From Pedobacter sp. KBW06 (lineage in GTDB: Bacteria > Bacteroidota > Bacteroidia > Sphingobacteriales > Sphingobacteriaceae), in contig NZ_QAJL01000001.1 in NCBI RefSeq assembly GCF_003852525.1, positions 234,726-298,725 on the forward strand: DNA of 64,000 bases, in the 5' to 3' direction. Every line of letters begins with the position of its first letter. Positions within the stretch are counted from its first letter, which is position 1. The notes under the pieces were generated by a model that saw nothing but the letters and a program-made list of their open reading frames with translations, ran no database searches and was not told the origin of the DNA. The position numbers were made by a program, and so were the translations under genes. This document shows, piece by piece, positions 10,001-17,613 of the stretch.

Positions 10001-10270
10001 ATAACAATGTCAAAATTACTATCCCCAATAAGCCCAGGACCATCATCACAGGTCCAACATAGCTATAGATTCCACTGTTGATGATATAGTTTTCCGGTTT
10101 GGGTTCCATACAGAGAAATTCAACACCACTAATCTCCGATCACTCTCTACAGCACCATTGAATTTCTCAGTGATTAGTCGCACAATTTCATCCTCATTAA
10201 TAAATTCAGCCTACAAAGGGTTTGCATATTTTTCACTCAGGAGATCCGGACTTCTTTCCGATTGTGCCAT
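9999..10270 (-). pseudogene. decayed small gene, C-terminal membrane segment still open
   Basis: From ATG 10270 the minus strand reads MAQSERSPDLLSEKYANPL, then an in-frame TAG (10211-10213), then coding-like sequence (AEFINEDEIVRLITEKFNG...). A different frame beginning at ATG 10109 encodes 36 residues (MEPKPENYIINSGIYSYVGP then a hydrophobic helix ending ILTLL) and stops at 9999. A nonsense mutation plus a frameshift in one former membrane-protein gene would explain both parts. Alternatively only the 36-residue frame is a living small membrane protein. The family is not recognised. Confidence 0.35.
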
Positions 10271-10372
10271 TTAACTTCATAACTTTCTTAAATCAATTCA
10301 TCTAACAGGTTATTTTTAAACAAAAAAACAGATCTTTAAAAAACAAACGCTTAAAAGACAAAAATTCACCTA

Positions 10373-11254
10373 ATGAAGAAATTAGTTATAATCAGCAGTA
10401 TTCTGCTGTTATTTTTATCCAGCTGTTCAGAAAAAATTGACGGCAGTTCTGAGGAAAAGTTCAAAGCCTCTGCTGAAAAAGTAAAAAGTAAGCTTAGTAC
10501 AGAAGATCAAAAAAGATTTGAAGTCGCTTTAAGGGTCATCACTGCATCAGCTATGAAACATAAATTTGATCATCCGGAGGAAGATAAGGACAAATCTTTT
10601 AATGAAATTGTCCTGGAGATGGTGAATGGTAAAAGTTACGATAATGTAGTTGATATAGCAGAACAATACCTGGCAGAGAGCCATAAAATGGAAATTGCCG
10701 GTTTGAAAAAAGACATGGCCGATCTTGCCGGCAGAAAGGCCCAGGAAGTTGCGTTAACAAAAGAGTTAGATATGTTGAAAGGAAGCCTGGTTAAAATTGA
10801 CCTGGTGAACGGAGAGCCTACTATTTTTGCTGAATTTAAAAACCTATCAAAGGATACACTCTATCGGTTTACCTGTTCGGTATATTTAAAAACAGATTCT
10901 GGAAAGTTCCTGACCTCATCCTCGTCCAATTCACATACGGGTAAAACAAGTGCTAACGGAACTGTTAATCCCAATGACACCTTTATTGCCACGGCAGGGA
11001 TAGGACAGCTCATCATGCGGGATTATCCTCATGTTCCATGGAAAACCATGAAATATCCGGTTAAAGACCTAAGCCAGTATCATCTGATTGCTGGTGGAAT
11101 GACTAAACAATTGCGTATGTATGAACGGGAGCATGACCTGTCTTCAGTGAAATGGGATTACTGGGATGAAGTGAATTTCGTGAAGATGACCACTTTAATC
11201 AAAAAACGGGAAGCCCAAAAACCAACGCTTGATAACCTCGAGCTCAGCAAATAG
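10373..11254 (+). CDS. lipoprotein of unknown function (DUF6694-like N-terminus)
   Basis: 293 residues. Lipoprotein signal: MKKLVIISSILLLFLSSC with the lipid Cys at 18. The N-terminal third (SEKIDGSSEEKFKASAEKVK onward) is helical and charged and resembles DUF6694, from memory only. A short coiled coil (about 105-140) is followed by a beta-rich domain that may bind a ligand or protein. It lies upstream of the lipoprotein-amidase pair on the same strand, but 269 bases separate them, so an operon is doubtful. The gene and its flanks look more AT-rich than the neighbourhood. Confidence 0.7.
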   Translation: MKKLVIISSILLLFLSSCSEKIDGSSEEKFKASAEKVKSKLSTEDQKRFEVALRVITASAMKHKFDHPEEDKDKSFNEIVLEMVNGKSYDNVVDIAEQYLAESHKMEIAGLKKDMADLAGRKAQEVALTKELDMLKGSLVKIDLVNGEPTIFAEFKNLSKDTLYRFTCSVYLKTDSGKFLTSSSSNSHTGKTSANGTVNPNDTFIATAGIGQLIMRDYPHVPWKTMKYPVKDLSQYHLIAGGMTKQLRMYEREHDLSSVKWDYWDEVNFVKMTTLIKKREAQKPTLDNLELSK

Positions 11255-11471
11255 AACACAGTTAAAAAGCAGGGCGTAATTATAGTGGTTGAATTCTATC
11301 CAATACCTCCATCTTTTTTCTCTTTTTCAGGTTTTGGACAAATGTAAGCCCATTTACTGATTGTGAGGAGATAGTTTGTGCAGATAGGTGCAACTATGGC
11401 TCATTTGAGAAAAAAGATGTCGTTAATTTCCCTCAACACCATTTCCATTAAGTAAAAATAAATAATGGTAC

Positions 11472-11479
11472 TATTTTTG
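11472..11479 (+). promoter_or_regulatory. -7 promoter element for the lipoprotein-amidase pair
   Basis: TATTTTTG matches TAnnTTTG, 44 bases before the annotated ATG. The -33 element is not clear. Confidence 0.35.
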
Positions 11480-11523
11480 CAGGATAAGGAAAATCATTCT
11501 ATTCAAAAAAAGGACAGCTATTT

Positions 11524-12081
11524 ATGATGATGCAAAGCCAGTTTAAACCATATCATACCAAAATGATTGTTAAAGTAGTTGTCGTCATTTTAAGTTTTTT
11601 GTCTTTATCTTCCTGCAGAGGAGAAGGTCAGGATGCTAAAAGCAATCAGGATACTGCCCGGAAAGATAGTTCAATTGTTCAGAAAGACAGTTTAATAAAA
11701 AAACAAACTACCCCACAGCCTGTTGCGGAAACAGTCCATCTTCCTGAATCTTTTTACAAAGATATCCAGTCGAAGGCAACGGATATTGTCAGGGTGAGGT
11801 TTTTAAAGGTTGATACTTTTAAATACAATGTAAAGGTCTATAGAACACAAGTATTGAAAGTGTATAAAGGAAAGCTAAAAACAACTCAATTCCTTGATTA
11901 TGCAGGAAGGTCAGAAAGAAACTTTAGCAGCAATCCCACAGATACGGTTATTGTGTTCCTTTATCACCATAAAAAACCACTTGAACATTTTGAAGACAAA
12001 AACCTGCATTACAGCGTAGTGGAAGATAACGCAACTGTGAACAACTCAAAATATATCGATAGTTTATTAAAAAAACGCTAA
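11524..12081 (+). CDS. lipoprotein, candidate immunity partner of the adjacent amidase
   Basis: 185 residues from the first ATG. An internal Met at residue 14 (11563) gives a tidier lipoprotein signal (MIVKVVVVILSFLSLSSC). After the lipid Cys comes a charged linker rich in Asp, Lys and Gln, then a beta-rich domain with the pattern YRTQVLKVYKGKL, reminiscent of NTR/OB-fold domains. The stop is one base before the ATG of the Tae4-like amidase, so the two are almost certainly co-transcribed and probably translationally coupled. A lipid-anchored periplasmic protein beside a peptidoglycan amidase suggests immunity. It shows no obvious resemblance to classical Tai4, so this role is inferred from position only. 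Confidence 0.7.
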   Translation: MMMQSQFKPYHTKMIVKVVVVILSFLSLSSCRGEGQDAKSNQDTARKDSSIVQKDSLIKKQTTPQPVAETVHLPESFYKDIQSKATDIVRVRFLKVDTFKYNVKVYRTQVLKVYKGKLKTTQFLDYAGRSERNFSSNPTDTVIVFLYHHKKPLEHFEDKNLHYSVVEDNATVNNSKYIDSLLKKR

Positions 12082-12082
12082 A

Positions 12083-12709
12083 ATGGGCATCTCTCTTCCT
12101 CCATTCTCAGAATTACGTGTCAACTATCCTGTGGTCGAACATCAGGCGCTGTTAAGTTCGATTGGCGGCGGCGTTAATTCCGTATTAATGGATAATGGCT
12201 GTGTGATCAGAATGAGTAAAGCTTTTAACTATCTCGGCGATCCAGCTATTCCCTTTGATCAGTGGCCTACACCTTCATGGAAAGTAATTCCAAAATCGAT
12301 TGATTTTGATAAACTCAGTAAAGATAAGATTCAGAGAGATAGCCTGCATGCCATTCCCAGAACCTATAAGTATGTGAATGCTTTTGAGACCACCTATGGT
12401 GCCGATAAAAAGCGCTATTGCTTTCGCGTAAACGAATTCTTCGACTATGTGAACCACAAGTACAAACAACCGGATCATAAAGTACTGCTGGAACCACGTC
12501 AGACCATGCTGACTACAGGGCAGCTCAGCCAATTCAAAAGGACCATTTACGGAAAGACAGGGATCATCTGCTTCAAAGCTAAATTTGGGGCAGACAGGCC
12601 GGGGTCCGCGGCATCAGGACATTTTACGCTATGGGATGGCAATGTCTGCCTGTATGGTGATTATTTTCAGGACCCCAGAACTTATGCGATCTATTTCTGG
12701 ACCTGCTGA
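12083..12709 (+). CDS. Tae4-like peptidoglycan amidase (type VI effector family)
   Basis: 208 residues, no signal peptide. The Tae4 layout is visible: catalytic Cys40 in NGCVIRMSKAFNYLG, then His180 and Asp185 in GHFTLWDG, and a closing YFQDPRTYAIYFW segment. Tae4 enzymes are NlpC/P60-fold DL-endopeptidases that cut the D-Glu to mDAP bond of peptidoglycan and are delivered to rivals by type VI secretion. The missing signal peptide fits a secreted effector that is harmless in the cytoplasm. No T6SS structural genes lie in the window, so it would be an orphan effector or a domesticated enzyme. It is tightly linked to the lipoprotein upstream. Confidence 0.85.
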   Translation: MGISLPPFSELRVNYPVVEHQALLSSIGGGVNSVLMDNGCVIRMSKAFNYLGDPAIPFDQWPTPSWKVIPKSIDFDKLSKDKIQRDSLHAIPRTYKYVNAFETTYGADKKRYCFRVNEFFDYVNHKYKQPDHKVLLEPRQTMLTTGQLSQFKRTIYGKTGIICFKAKFGADRPGSAASGHFTLWDGNVCLYGDYFQDPRTYAIYFWTC

Positions 12710-12777
12710 CATAATAATAGTTGATTTTTAGAAATGTAGCTGGTGTTTTCCAGAAAAAATAAGGACTTTTGCTGCTG

Positions 12778-13311
12778 ATGAATACCATGTCCGTTTCGAA
12801 ATCTTCCATTGCTGATTTAGCAGAATTATTAACGTTAGTGAATGTCACGTACCGTGGCGAATCGTCAAAAAAGGGATGGACTGATGAGAGTTCCTTTATC
12901 GCAGGAGAAATCAGGGTCGATGAGGAAGCCCTAAGTGCATACCTTACCAATCCAGACATCTGCATTTTAAAATATACCGATGAAAATCAGCAGATCATTG
13001 GCTGTGTTAATTTACATAAAAAGCAGAACAAGCTTCATCTGGGTATGTTTGCCGTTCATCCTAAACTTCAGGCAGCTGGAATCGGAAAGATTTTATTACA
13101 AGCTGCTGAGCTGCATGGAAAGGCGGAAGACTGTACCGCAATTAACCTGACGGTGATCGAGGGCAGGGATGAATTAATCGCATTTTACGAAAGAAGAGCC
13201 TACGTGCTGACGGGTAAAAGCTTCCCTTTTCCTGTAGAACACCATAGGTTTGGCGTTCCTTTAAAAGAGGTCATCTTATTGGAAATGGAAAAGGAGCTTG
13301 CCAGCAGCTAA
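12778..13311 (+). CDS. GNAT family N-acetyltransferase
   Basis: 177 residues from ATG 12778. This start is preferred over an upstream TTG at 12769 because AAGGAC (12761-12766) is a fair ribosome-binding site for it. The acetyl-CoA binding loop LQAAGIGKILLQAAE and preceding beta-strand (LGMFAVHP) define the GNAT fold. The substrate cannot be read. It sits alone after the amidase gene. Confidence 0.8.
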   Translation: MNTMSVSKSSIADLAELLTLVNVTYRGESSKKGWTDESSFIAGEIRVDEEALSAYLTNPDICILKYTDENQQIIGCVNLHKKQNKLHLGMFAVHPKLQAAGIGKILLQAAELHGKAEDCTAINLTVIEGRDELIAFYERRAYVLTGKSFPFPVEHHRFGVPLKEVILLEMEKELASS

Positions 13312-13422
13312 AATCGGGGCATCCATCTGATTTACCGGGTATAGCCTCAATAGCTCTCTTTTGAGTTTATCATCTAATTTTATTATAATTGATATATCCT
13401 AATTAACCGACACCAAATAAGC

Positions 13423-13471
13423 TTATTTATTCCTAAACGACAAGAGGTTTCTGGCTTTTCGGAATAAATAA
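13423..13471. repeat. inverted repeat in the leader of the serine hydrolase gene
   Basis: Perfect 11-bp arms TTATTTATTCC (13423-13433) and GGAATAAATAA (13461-13471), flanked by CCGACAC on both sides. It lies directly before the ATG at 13487 and could be an operator or a leader hairpin. The rest of 13312-13486 shows nothing clear. Confidence 0.4.
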
Positions 13472-13486
13472 AACCAAACCGACACA

Positions 13487-14611
13487 ATGTTTATCAAAAA
13501 ACCTCAGAACAAACAGCTCTTCCTGATTGCCCTTATTTTTATTATCGGAGGCATTGCTTCCTGTAAAGTTGCCCGTTTTGTCTATTACAATTTCGCGGAT
13601 ATCGGAGATTATAAAAAGTTCCCTTCCCGGCCATTGCATAATGATGGGCCGAAATTCGTTTTCCATCAGACAGAAAAAGGGAGGTTTCCAAAAAACATCA
13701 ATCCAGACAAACAGGGAGAAGTTCCTTTTGATCAATACCTGGAGGACAACAATACCGTTGCATTTATGATCATTAAGAATGACACCATTCAATATGAAAA
13801 ATATTTCAAAGGCTATGATCAGGCAGCCATTGTCCCCTCCTTTTCTATGGCGAAATCTGTGCTTTCTATCCTGATCGGTTGTGCAATTGATGATGGTCTG
13901 ATTAAATCAGTCGACGAACCGGTTACCAATTACATTCCTGAATTAAAAGAAAACGGCTTTGATAAAGTCAGCCTGGAACACCTCTTACAAATGACCTCAG
14001 GGCTGGAATTTAATGAAGGTTATAGCAACCCTTTCGGAGAAGTAGCCACCTTTTATTATGGCACCAACCTCAGAAAAGCGACCACTCAGCTGAAATTAAA
14101 AAGAGCACCGGGAACCGCATTTGAATACGTAAGTGGCAATCCTCAGATCCTGGGACTGGCGCTGGAAAGGGCATTAAAGACAAAAACCATTACCGCTTAC
14201 CTTCAGGAGAAGCTATGGCAACCTTTGGGAATGGAATATGATGCCAGCTGGAGTCTGGACAGGAAGAAAAACGGACTCGAAAAAACATTTTGCTGTATTA
14301 ATGCAAGGGCCAGAGATTTTGCTAAAATCGGCAGACTTTACCTGAATAAAGGAAACTGGAACGGCCGGCAGATCGTATCTGAAAGCTGGGTAAAGCAATC
14401 CACCAAAATAGATACCAGCAAAGGAAGTGCTTCCTATTATCAATATCAGTGGTGGCTTCCTACGAAGAAAGGTGATTTTATGGCCGCAGGGATTTTGGGA
14501 CAATACATTTATGTTAATCCGGCAAAAAACCTGATCATTGTGAGGTTGGGAAAAAATAAAGGAAAAGCCGATTGGCAGGGCACTTTTGTAAAACTGGCTT
14601 CTTCCTATTAA
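13487..14611 (+). CDS. beta-lactamase-fold serine hydrolase, membrane-bound
   Basis: 374 residues. An N-terminal hydrophobic helix (about 10-27) ends in GGIASC, a probable lipobox. The class C / family S12 fold follows, with the SxxK nucleophile motif in SFSMAKSVLS (about residues 121-125) and a Tyr motif in FEYVSGNPQ. Such proteins act as D-Ala-D-Ala peptidases, esterases or 6-aminohexanoate-dimer-type hydrolases, and the sequence does not decide between them. Single gene, convergent with the PH-domain gene. Confidence 0.8.
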   Translation: MFIKKPQNKQLFLIALIFIIGGIASCKVARFVYYNFADIGDYKKFPSRPLHNDGPKFVFHQTEKGRFPKNINPDKQGEVPFDQYLEDNNTVAFMIIKNDTIQYEKYFKGYDQAAIVPSFSMAKSVLSILIGCAIDDGLIKSVDEPVTNYIPELKENGFDKVSLEHLLQMTSGLEFNEGYSNPFGEVATFYYGTNLRKATTQLKLKRAPGTAFEYVSGNPQILGLALERALKTKTITAYLQEKLWQPLGMEYDASWSLDRKKNGLEKTFCCINARARDFAKIGRLYLNKGNWNGRQIVSESWVKQSTKIDTSKGSASYYQYQWWLPTKKGDFMAAGILGQYIYVNPAKNLIIVRLGKNKGKADWQGTFVKLASSY

Positions 14612-14614
14612 GCG

Positions 14615-14642
14615 ATCCGGCATCCTTGATGGAATGCCGGAT
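14615..14642. terminator. hairpin between convergent genes
   Basis: ATCCGGCAT and ATGCCGGAT arms flank a short loop between the convergent genes ending at 14611 and 14657. No T-tract follows, so it may act as a weak terminator or a transcript-end stabiliser. Confidence 0.5.
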
Positions 14643-14656
14643 AAACCGGTTAAAGA

Positions 14657-15037
14657 CTACCTAAGCACATGAAAAGCCAATACATTTTGCACATCAAATA
14701 CATTGACCGACTTGTTAAATTTCTTTCTGATGCTCGGCAGTGCTTCACCTGAAATCCAGATTTTAAGCTCTGCATCCAGGTCGAAAGTACCTGAATTTTC
14801 TACACTGAAGCGGGAGATGCTTTTATAAGAAACCGACATGTATTCTACTTTACTGCCTGTTAATCCCTGAACATCTACCAGGATCAGTCTTTTTGAAGTA
14901 AAGATGAAAGTATCACGAATCAGCTTAAAGCCCAGCTCGATCTCCTCTCCTTCTACCAGTAATTTGCTAAAATCTTTATTTAGCTGATCATTCTTTACAA
15001 TTCCCGCATTGCCCATCAGGGCCGAAAATAATCCCAT
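14657..15037 (-). CDS. bacterial PH-domain protein (YvbH/bPH_1 type)
   Basis: 126 residues made of a single PH-like domain. It shows the pattern LVEGEEIELGFKLIRDTFIFTSKRLILVD, typical of bPH_1 (PF08000), and ends in an amphipathic helix. Cytoplasmic, no signal peptide. The function of such stand-alone domains is unknown. Confidence 0.75.
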   Translation of the reverse strand: MGLFSALMGNAGIVKNDQLNKDFSKLLVEGEEIELGFKLIRDTFIFTSKRLILVDVQGLTGSKVEYMSVSYKSISRFSVENSGTFDLDAELKIWISGEALPSIRKKFNKSVNVFDVQNVLAFHVLR

Positions 15038-15063
15038 AAATATAATTAGTGTAAGTTGTTTGC

Positions 15064-15408
15064 TTATTTTTTGTCTTTCAATAATTTGAAAGAAGTGGCT
15101 TTGAACCTGCCATCAACAACTTTTCCTGTCACCTCTGCTTTTCTGATTTTGTTGCAAAAGCCATCTTTGGCATGGGCATCACCATGGTCATCAATGCTCG
15201 TTCCATCCACAAAATAAGCATGTCCGTCTATGCGTACTGCAAGGTCACATTCTTTTCCTTCCAGGCCAAACTTACATTCCCCGCAGGCAGTCTCTACCAC
15301 CTGAGGCTTTTGTTTAGCAGCGACAACAGTTTCTTTTTTCACTTTTTCCTGCGCCTGTGCAGCGATTGCAAAACAGGCAAAAAACACGAGTGTAATCAGT
15401 TGTTTCAT
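15064..15408 (-). CDS. small secreted protein with four-Cys domain (DUF6370-like)
   Basis: 114 residues. A signal peptide (MKQLITLVFFACFAIAAQAQ) is followed by a basic linker and a compact domain with CGECKFGLEGKECDL and FCNKIRKAEVTGKV. The paired cysteines suggest disulfides or metal binding. The domain resembles DUF6370, recalled from memory. It is 26 bases upstream of the PH-domain gene on the same strand, so the two may be co-transcribed. Confidence 0.65.
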   Translation of the reverse strand: MKQLITLVFFACFAIAAQAQEKVKKETVVAAKQKPQVVETACGECKFGLEGKECDLAVRIDGHAYFVDGTSIDDHGDAHAKDGFCNKIRKAEVTGKVVDGRFKATSFKLLKDKK

Positions 15409-15516
15409 GGTTATTAAATTTTCTATAATATTAAGAATAATTCTTTCAATAATCAGAAGCAGGAAGGCTTATTTTTTCATTTCTCCGGGGCTGGCTGCTG
15501 CTTATCTCCCCTGACC

Positions 15517-16464
15517 TTATCGAAATGATTTTGGCGTTCCCTGCATTTGTCTGCGGAAAAAGATGTTAAAGTTGGCCGGATATTCGAAACCAAGGCAATA
15601 AGCGATCTGGGCAACATTCCATTCTGTATGTTTCAACAATGCGACTGCTTCAGTGGCAATTCTTTTTGAGATGTGTTCTGAAGTGGTTCTCCCCGTTACT
15701 TCTTTTACGGCATGGTTCAAATGATTCACATGTACGGAAAGTTTATGTGCAAAGTCATGAGCCGTTTTGAGTTCCAGAATGTGATCCGTGGAGCCGATCG
15801 GAAACTGTCGTTCTAACAATTCCAGAAAAAGGGAAGTCAGTCTGACCGAGGCATTGTTTTCTTTGAAATAAGTATCTGCAGGTCTTACTTTCAAGGCTTC
15901 ATGAACGATAAGGTGAATGTAATTGCGCAGCATTTCATATTTATGGACATAATCCCCATCCAACTCTCCCATCATTTTCACAAAGATCTCCATAAAGGTC
16001 TTTTCCTGTTCTTCACTGATATTGATCATCGGGCAATCGTGAATTCTCCAGAGCAGGGATTCCCTCAGGCTTTCGTTTCTCTTATGGATGAAATTTTCTG
16101 TAAACAGGCAAAAATATCCGGATTGGGTATCAGAAGTACATTCCCATGCGTATGGAATATTTGGGTTGGTAAACAACAGTGCCCTGCCGTTTACCTCTAT
16201 CCGCTGATTTGGATAATGAAGAATTCCGGAGCCAATGATCAGGGAGATTTTATAAAAATCCCTGCGGTTATAAGGTGTTGGATTTAAGGTGCAGTGGGTA
16301 GACCTTTTGAACACGCCAAAATGCCCGATATCACTCACCATATCTAAATTGGGAATACTGATATCCGGACGGATCACCCTCAGCCAGTCGTAATAATCCT
16401 GTAAACTTTGCGTCTTGTTCGCTAAGTGAAGATCAGGGTTCTTGGTTAACATTACTTTAATCAC
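15517..16464 (-). CDS. AraC family transcriptional regulator of the efflux operon
   Basis: 315 residues, with an alternative start at Met5. An N-terminal cupin-like sensing region (about 40-190) precedes a C-terminal double HTH, the second marked by VAQIAYCLGFEYPANFNIFFRR. It is the last gene of a minus-strand run TolC-RND-adaptor-AraC, 9 bases after the adaptor gene. It probably controls that operon. Confidence 0.8.
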   Translation of the reverse strand: MIKVMLTKNPDLHLANKTQSLQDYYDWLRVIRPDISIPNLDMVSDIGHFGVFKRSTHCTLNPTPYNRRDFYKISLIIGSGILHYPNQRIEVNGRALLFTNPNIPYAWECTSDTQSGYFCLFTENFIHKRNESLRESLLWRIHDCPMINISEEQEKTFMEIFVKMMGELDGDYVHKYEMLRNYIHLIVHEALKVRPADTYFKENNASVRLTSLFLELLERQFPIGSTDHILELKTAHDFAHKLSVHVNHLNHAVKEVTGRTTSEHISKRIATEAVALLKHTEWNVAQIAYCLGFEYPANFNIFFRRQMQGTPKSFR

Positions 16465-16473
16465 TATATAAAA

Positions 16474-17577
16474 TTACGGTTTGATCACGTTACCTTCACG
16501 AAGTTCTTCAGATGGTTCCGTAACAATTTCATCACCAGCATTAAGTTCGCCAAAAATCTCGGTTTTACCGTCTGTTAATCTTCCTTTTTTAACGTTTACT
16601 TTTACCGCTTTATTTTGTACGACTTTCCAGACAAAGATCCCCTCCGCGGTTTCAAGAATAGCTTTTCTCGGAACGGTGAAAGTACTTGCGTTTGCAGGGA
16701 GCGGAATATGAACCTCGGCCACCATTCCCGGCAACAGCTCTTTACCCGTATTGGGCACGTCTATTTCCACCCGTTCTGATCGCAGGCGCAAATCCAGGGC
16801 TCCGGATAAGCGTTTTACTTTTGCGGTAAAGGTTTTTTCAGGCATGGACTTCACGCTAAAAGTCACCTCATGTCCGTCTTTCAGGTACCCCGTATACACC
16901 TCTGGTATGGACACCGCAAGGCGAAGGTTTTTCTGTTCCTGCAAGGTGAACAACGGAAATTCAGAGCCTTTTCCTGAGGGGCCTACATAAGCTCCTAAAT
17001 TCACATTCCTTGCTGTGATGATGCCATTAAAAGGGGCACGTATTTCCAGGTAATCCCGGATATTGCTCACTTCTTTATAAGCAGCTTTTGCGGCTTCAAA
17101 CTGTGCGAGGTCCGAATTTCTGCGGGCAACTGCCTGGTCGAGGTCATTTTTCGAGATCGTCCCCGGAGTTTTACTCGTTTCATATAAGCGGTCGTAATTT
17201 GCTTTGCTGGCGGTATATAAGGCCTCCTGAGCTTTTAACCTCGATTGTGCAGCAGCAAGCTGTGAATTGGTTTCCGGTGCCTCGAGTGTCATCAGCAGCT
17301 GTCCTTTGGTCACTTCTGATCCGATATCAACTTTTAAAGTCTTCACAAAGCTGCTCACCTTTGCGTACAGGTCTACCTGCTGGAAAGCGCTCAGCTCTCC
17401 CGGCAATTGTAAAGCCGTAGAGAGTTTTTCTTTTTCGAGTTTAAATGTAGCGATCTCCGGCTTTTTCTCTGTCGTAACTGCTTCTTTCTTTGCGGTGGCG
17501 GTACAACCATTGATGATCGTTAACAGGGCTAAGCCTCCTGTTAAGATCATGGCATTTCTTGTGGTGTTTGTTCTCAT
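16474..17577 (-). CDS. RND efflux periplasmic adaptor (membrane fusion protein)
   Basis: 367 residues. Lipoprotein-type signal with Cys at GCTATAKK. The order is short helix, split biotinyl-lipoyl domain (VDLYAKVSSFVKTLKVDIGS and RAPFNGIITARNVNLG), hairpin coiled coil (about 105-165, QSRLKAQEALYTASKANYD), beta-barrel domain, and membrane-proximal domain (GMVAEVHIPLP). It joins the RND pump at 17614 to the TolC protein at 20904. Confidence 0.88.
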   Translation of the reverse strand: MRTNTTRNAMILTGGLALLTIINGCTATAKKEAVTTEKKPEIATFKLEKEKLSTALQLPGELSAFQQVDLYAKVSSFVKTLKVDIGSEVTKGQLLMTLEAPETNSQLAAAQSRLKAQEALYTASKANYDRLYETSKTPGTISKNDLDQAVARRNSDLAQFEAAKAAYKEVSNIRDYLEIRAPFNGIITARNVNLGAYVGPSGKGSEFPLFTLQEQKNLRLAVSIPEVYTGYLKDGHEVTFSVKSMPEKTFTAKVKRLSGALDLRLRSERVEIDVPNTGKELLPGMVAEVHIPLPANASTFTVPRKAILETAEGIFVWKVVQNKAVKVNVKKGRLTDGKTEIFGELNAGDEIVTEPSEELREGNVIKP

Positions 17578-17613
17578 TGGTGTATATTTTTATGGGGTTG
17601 GCCCCCTGATTAA

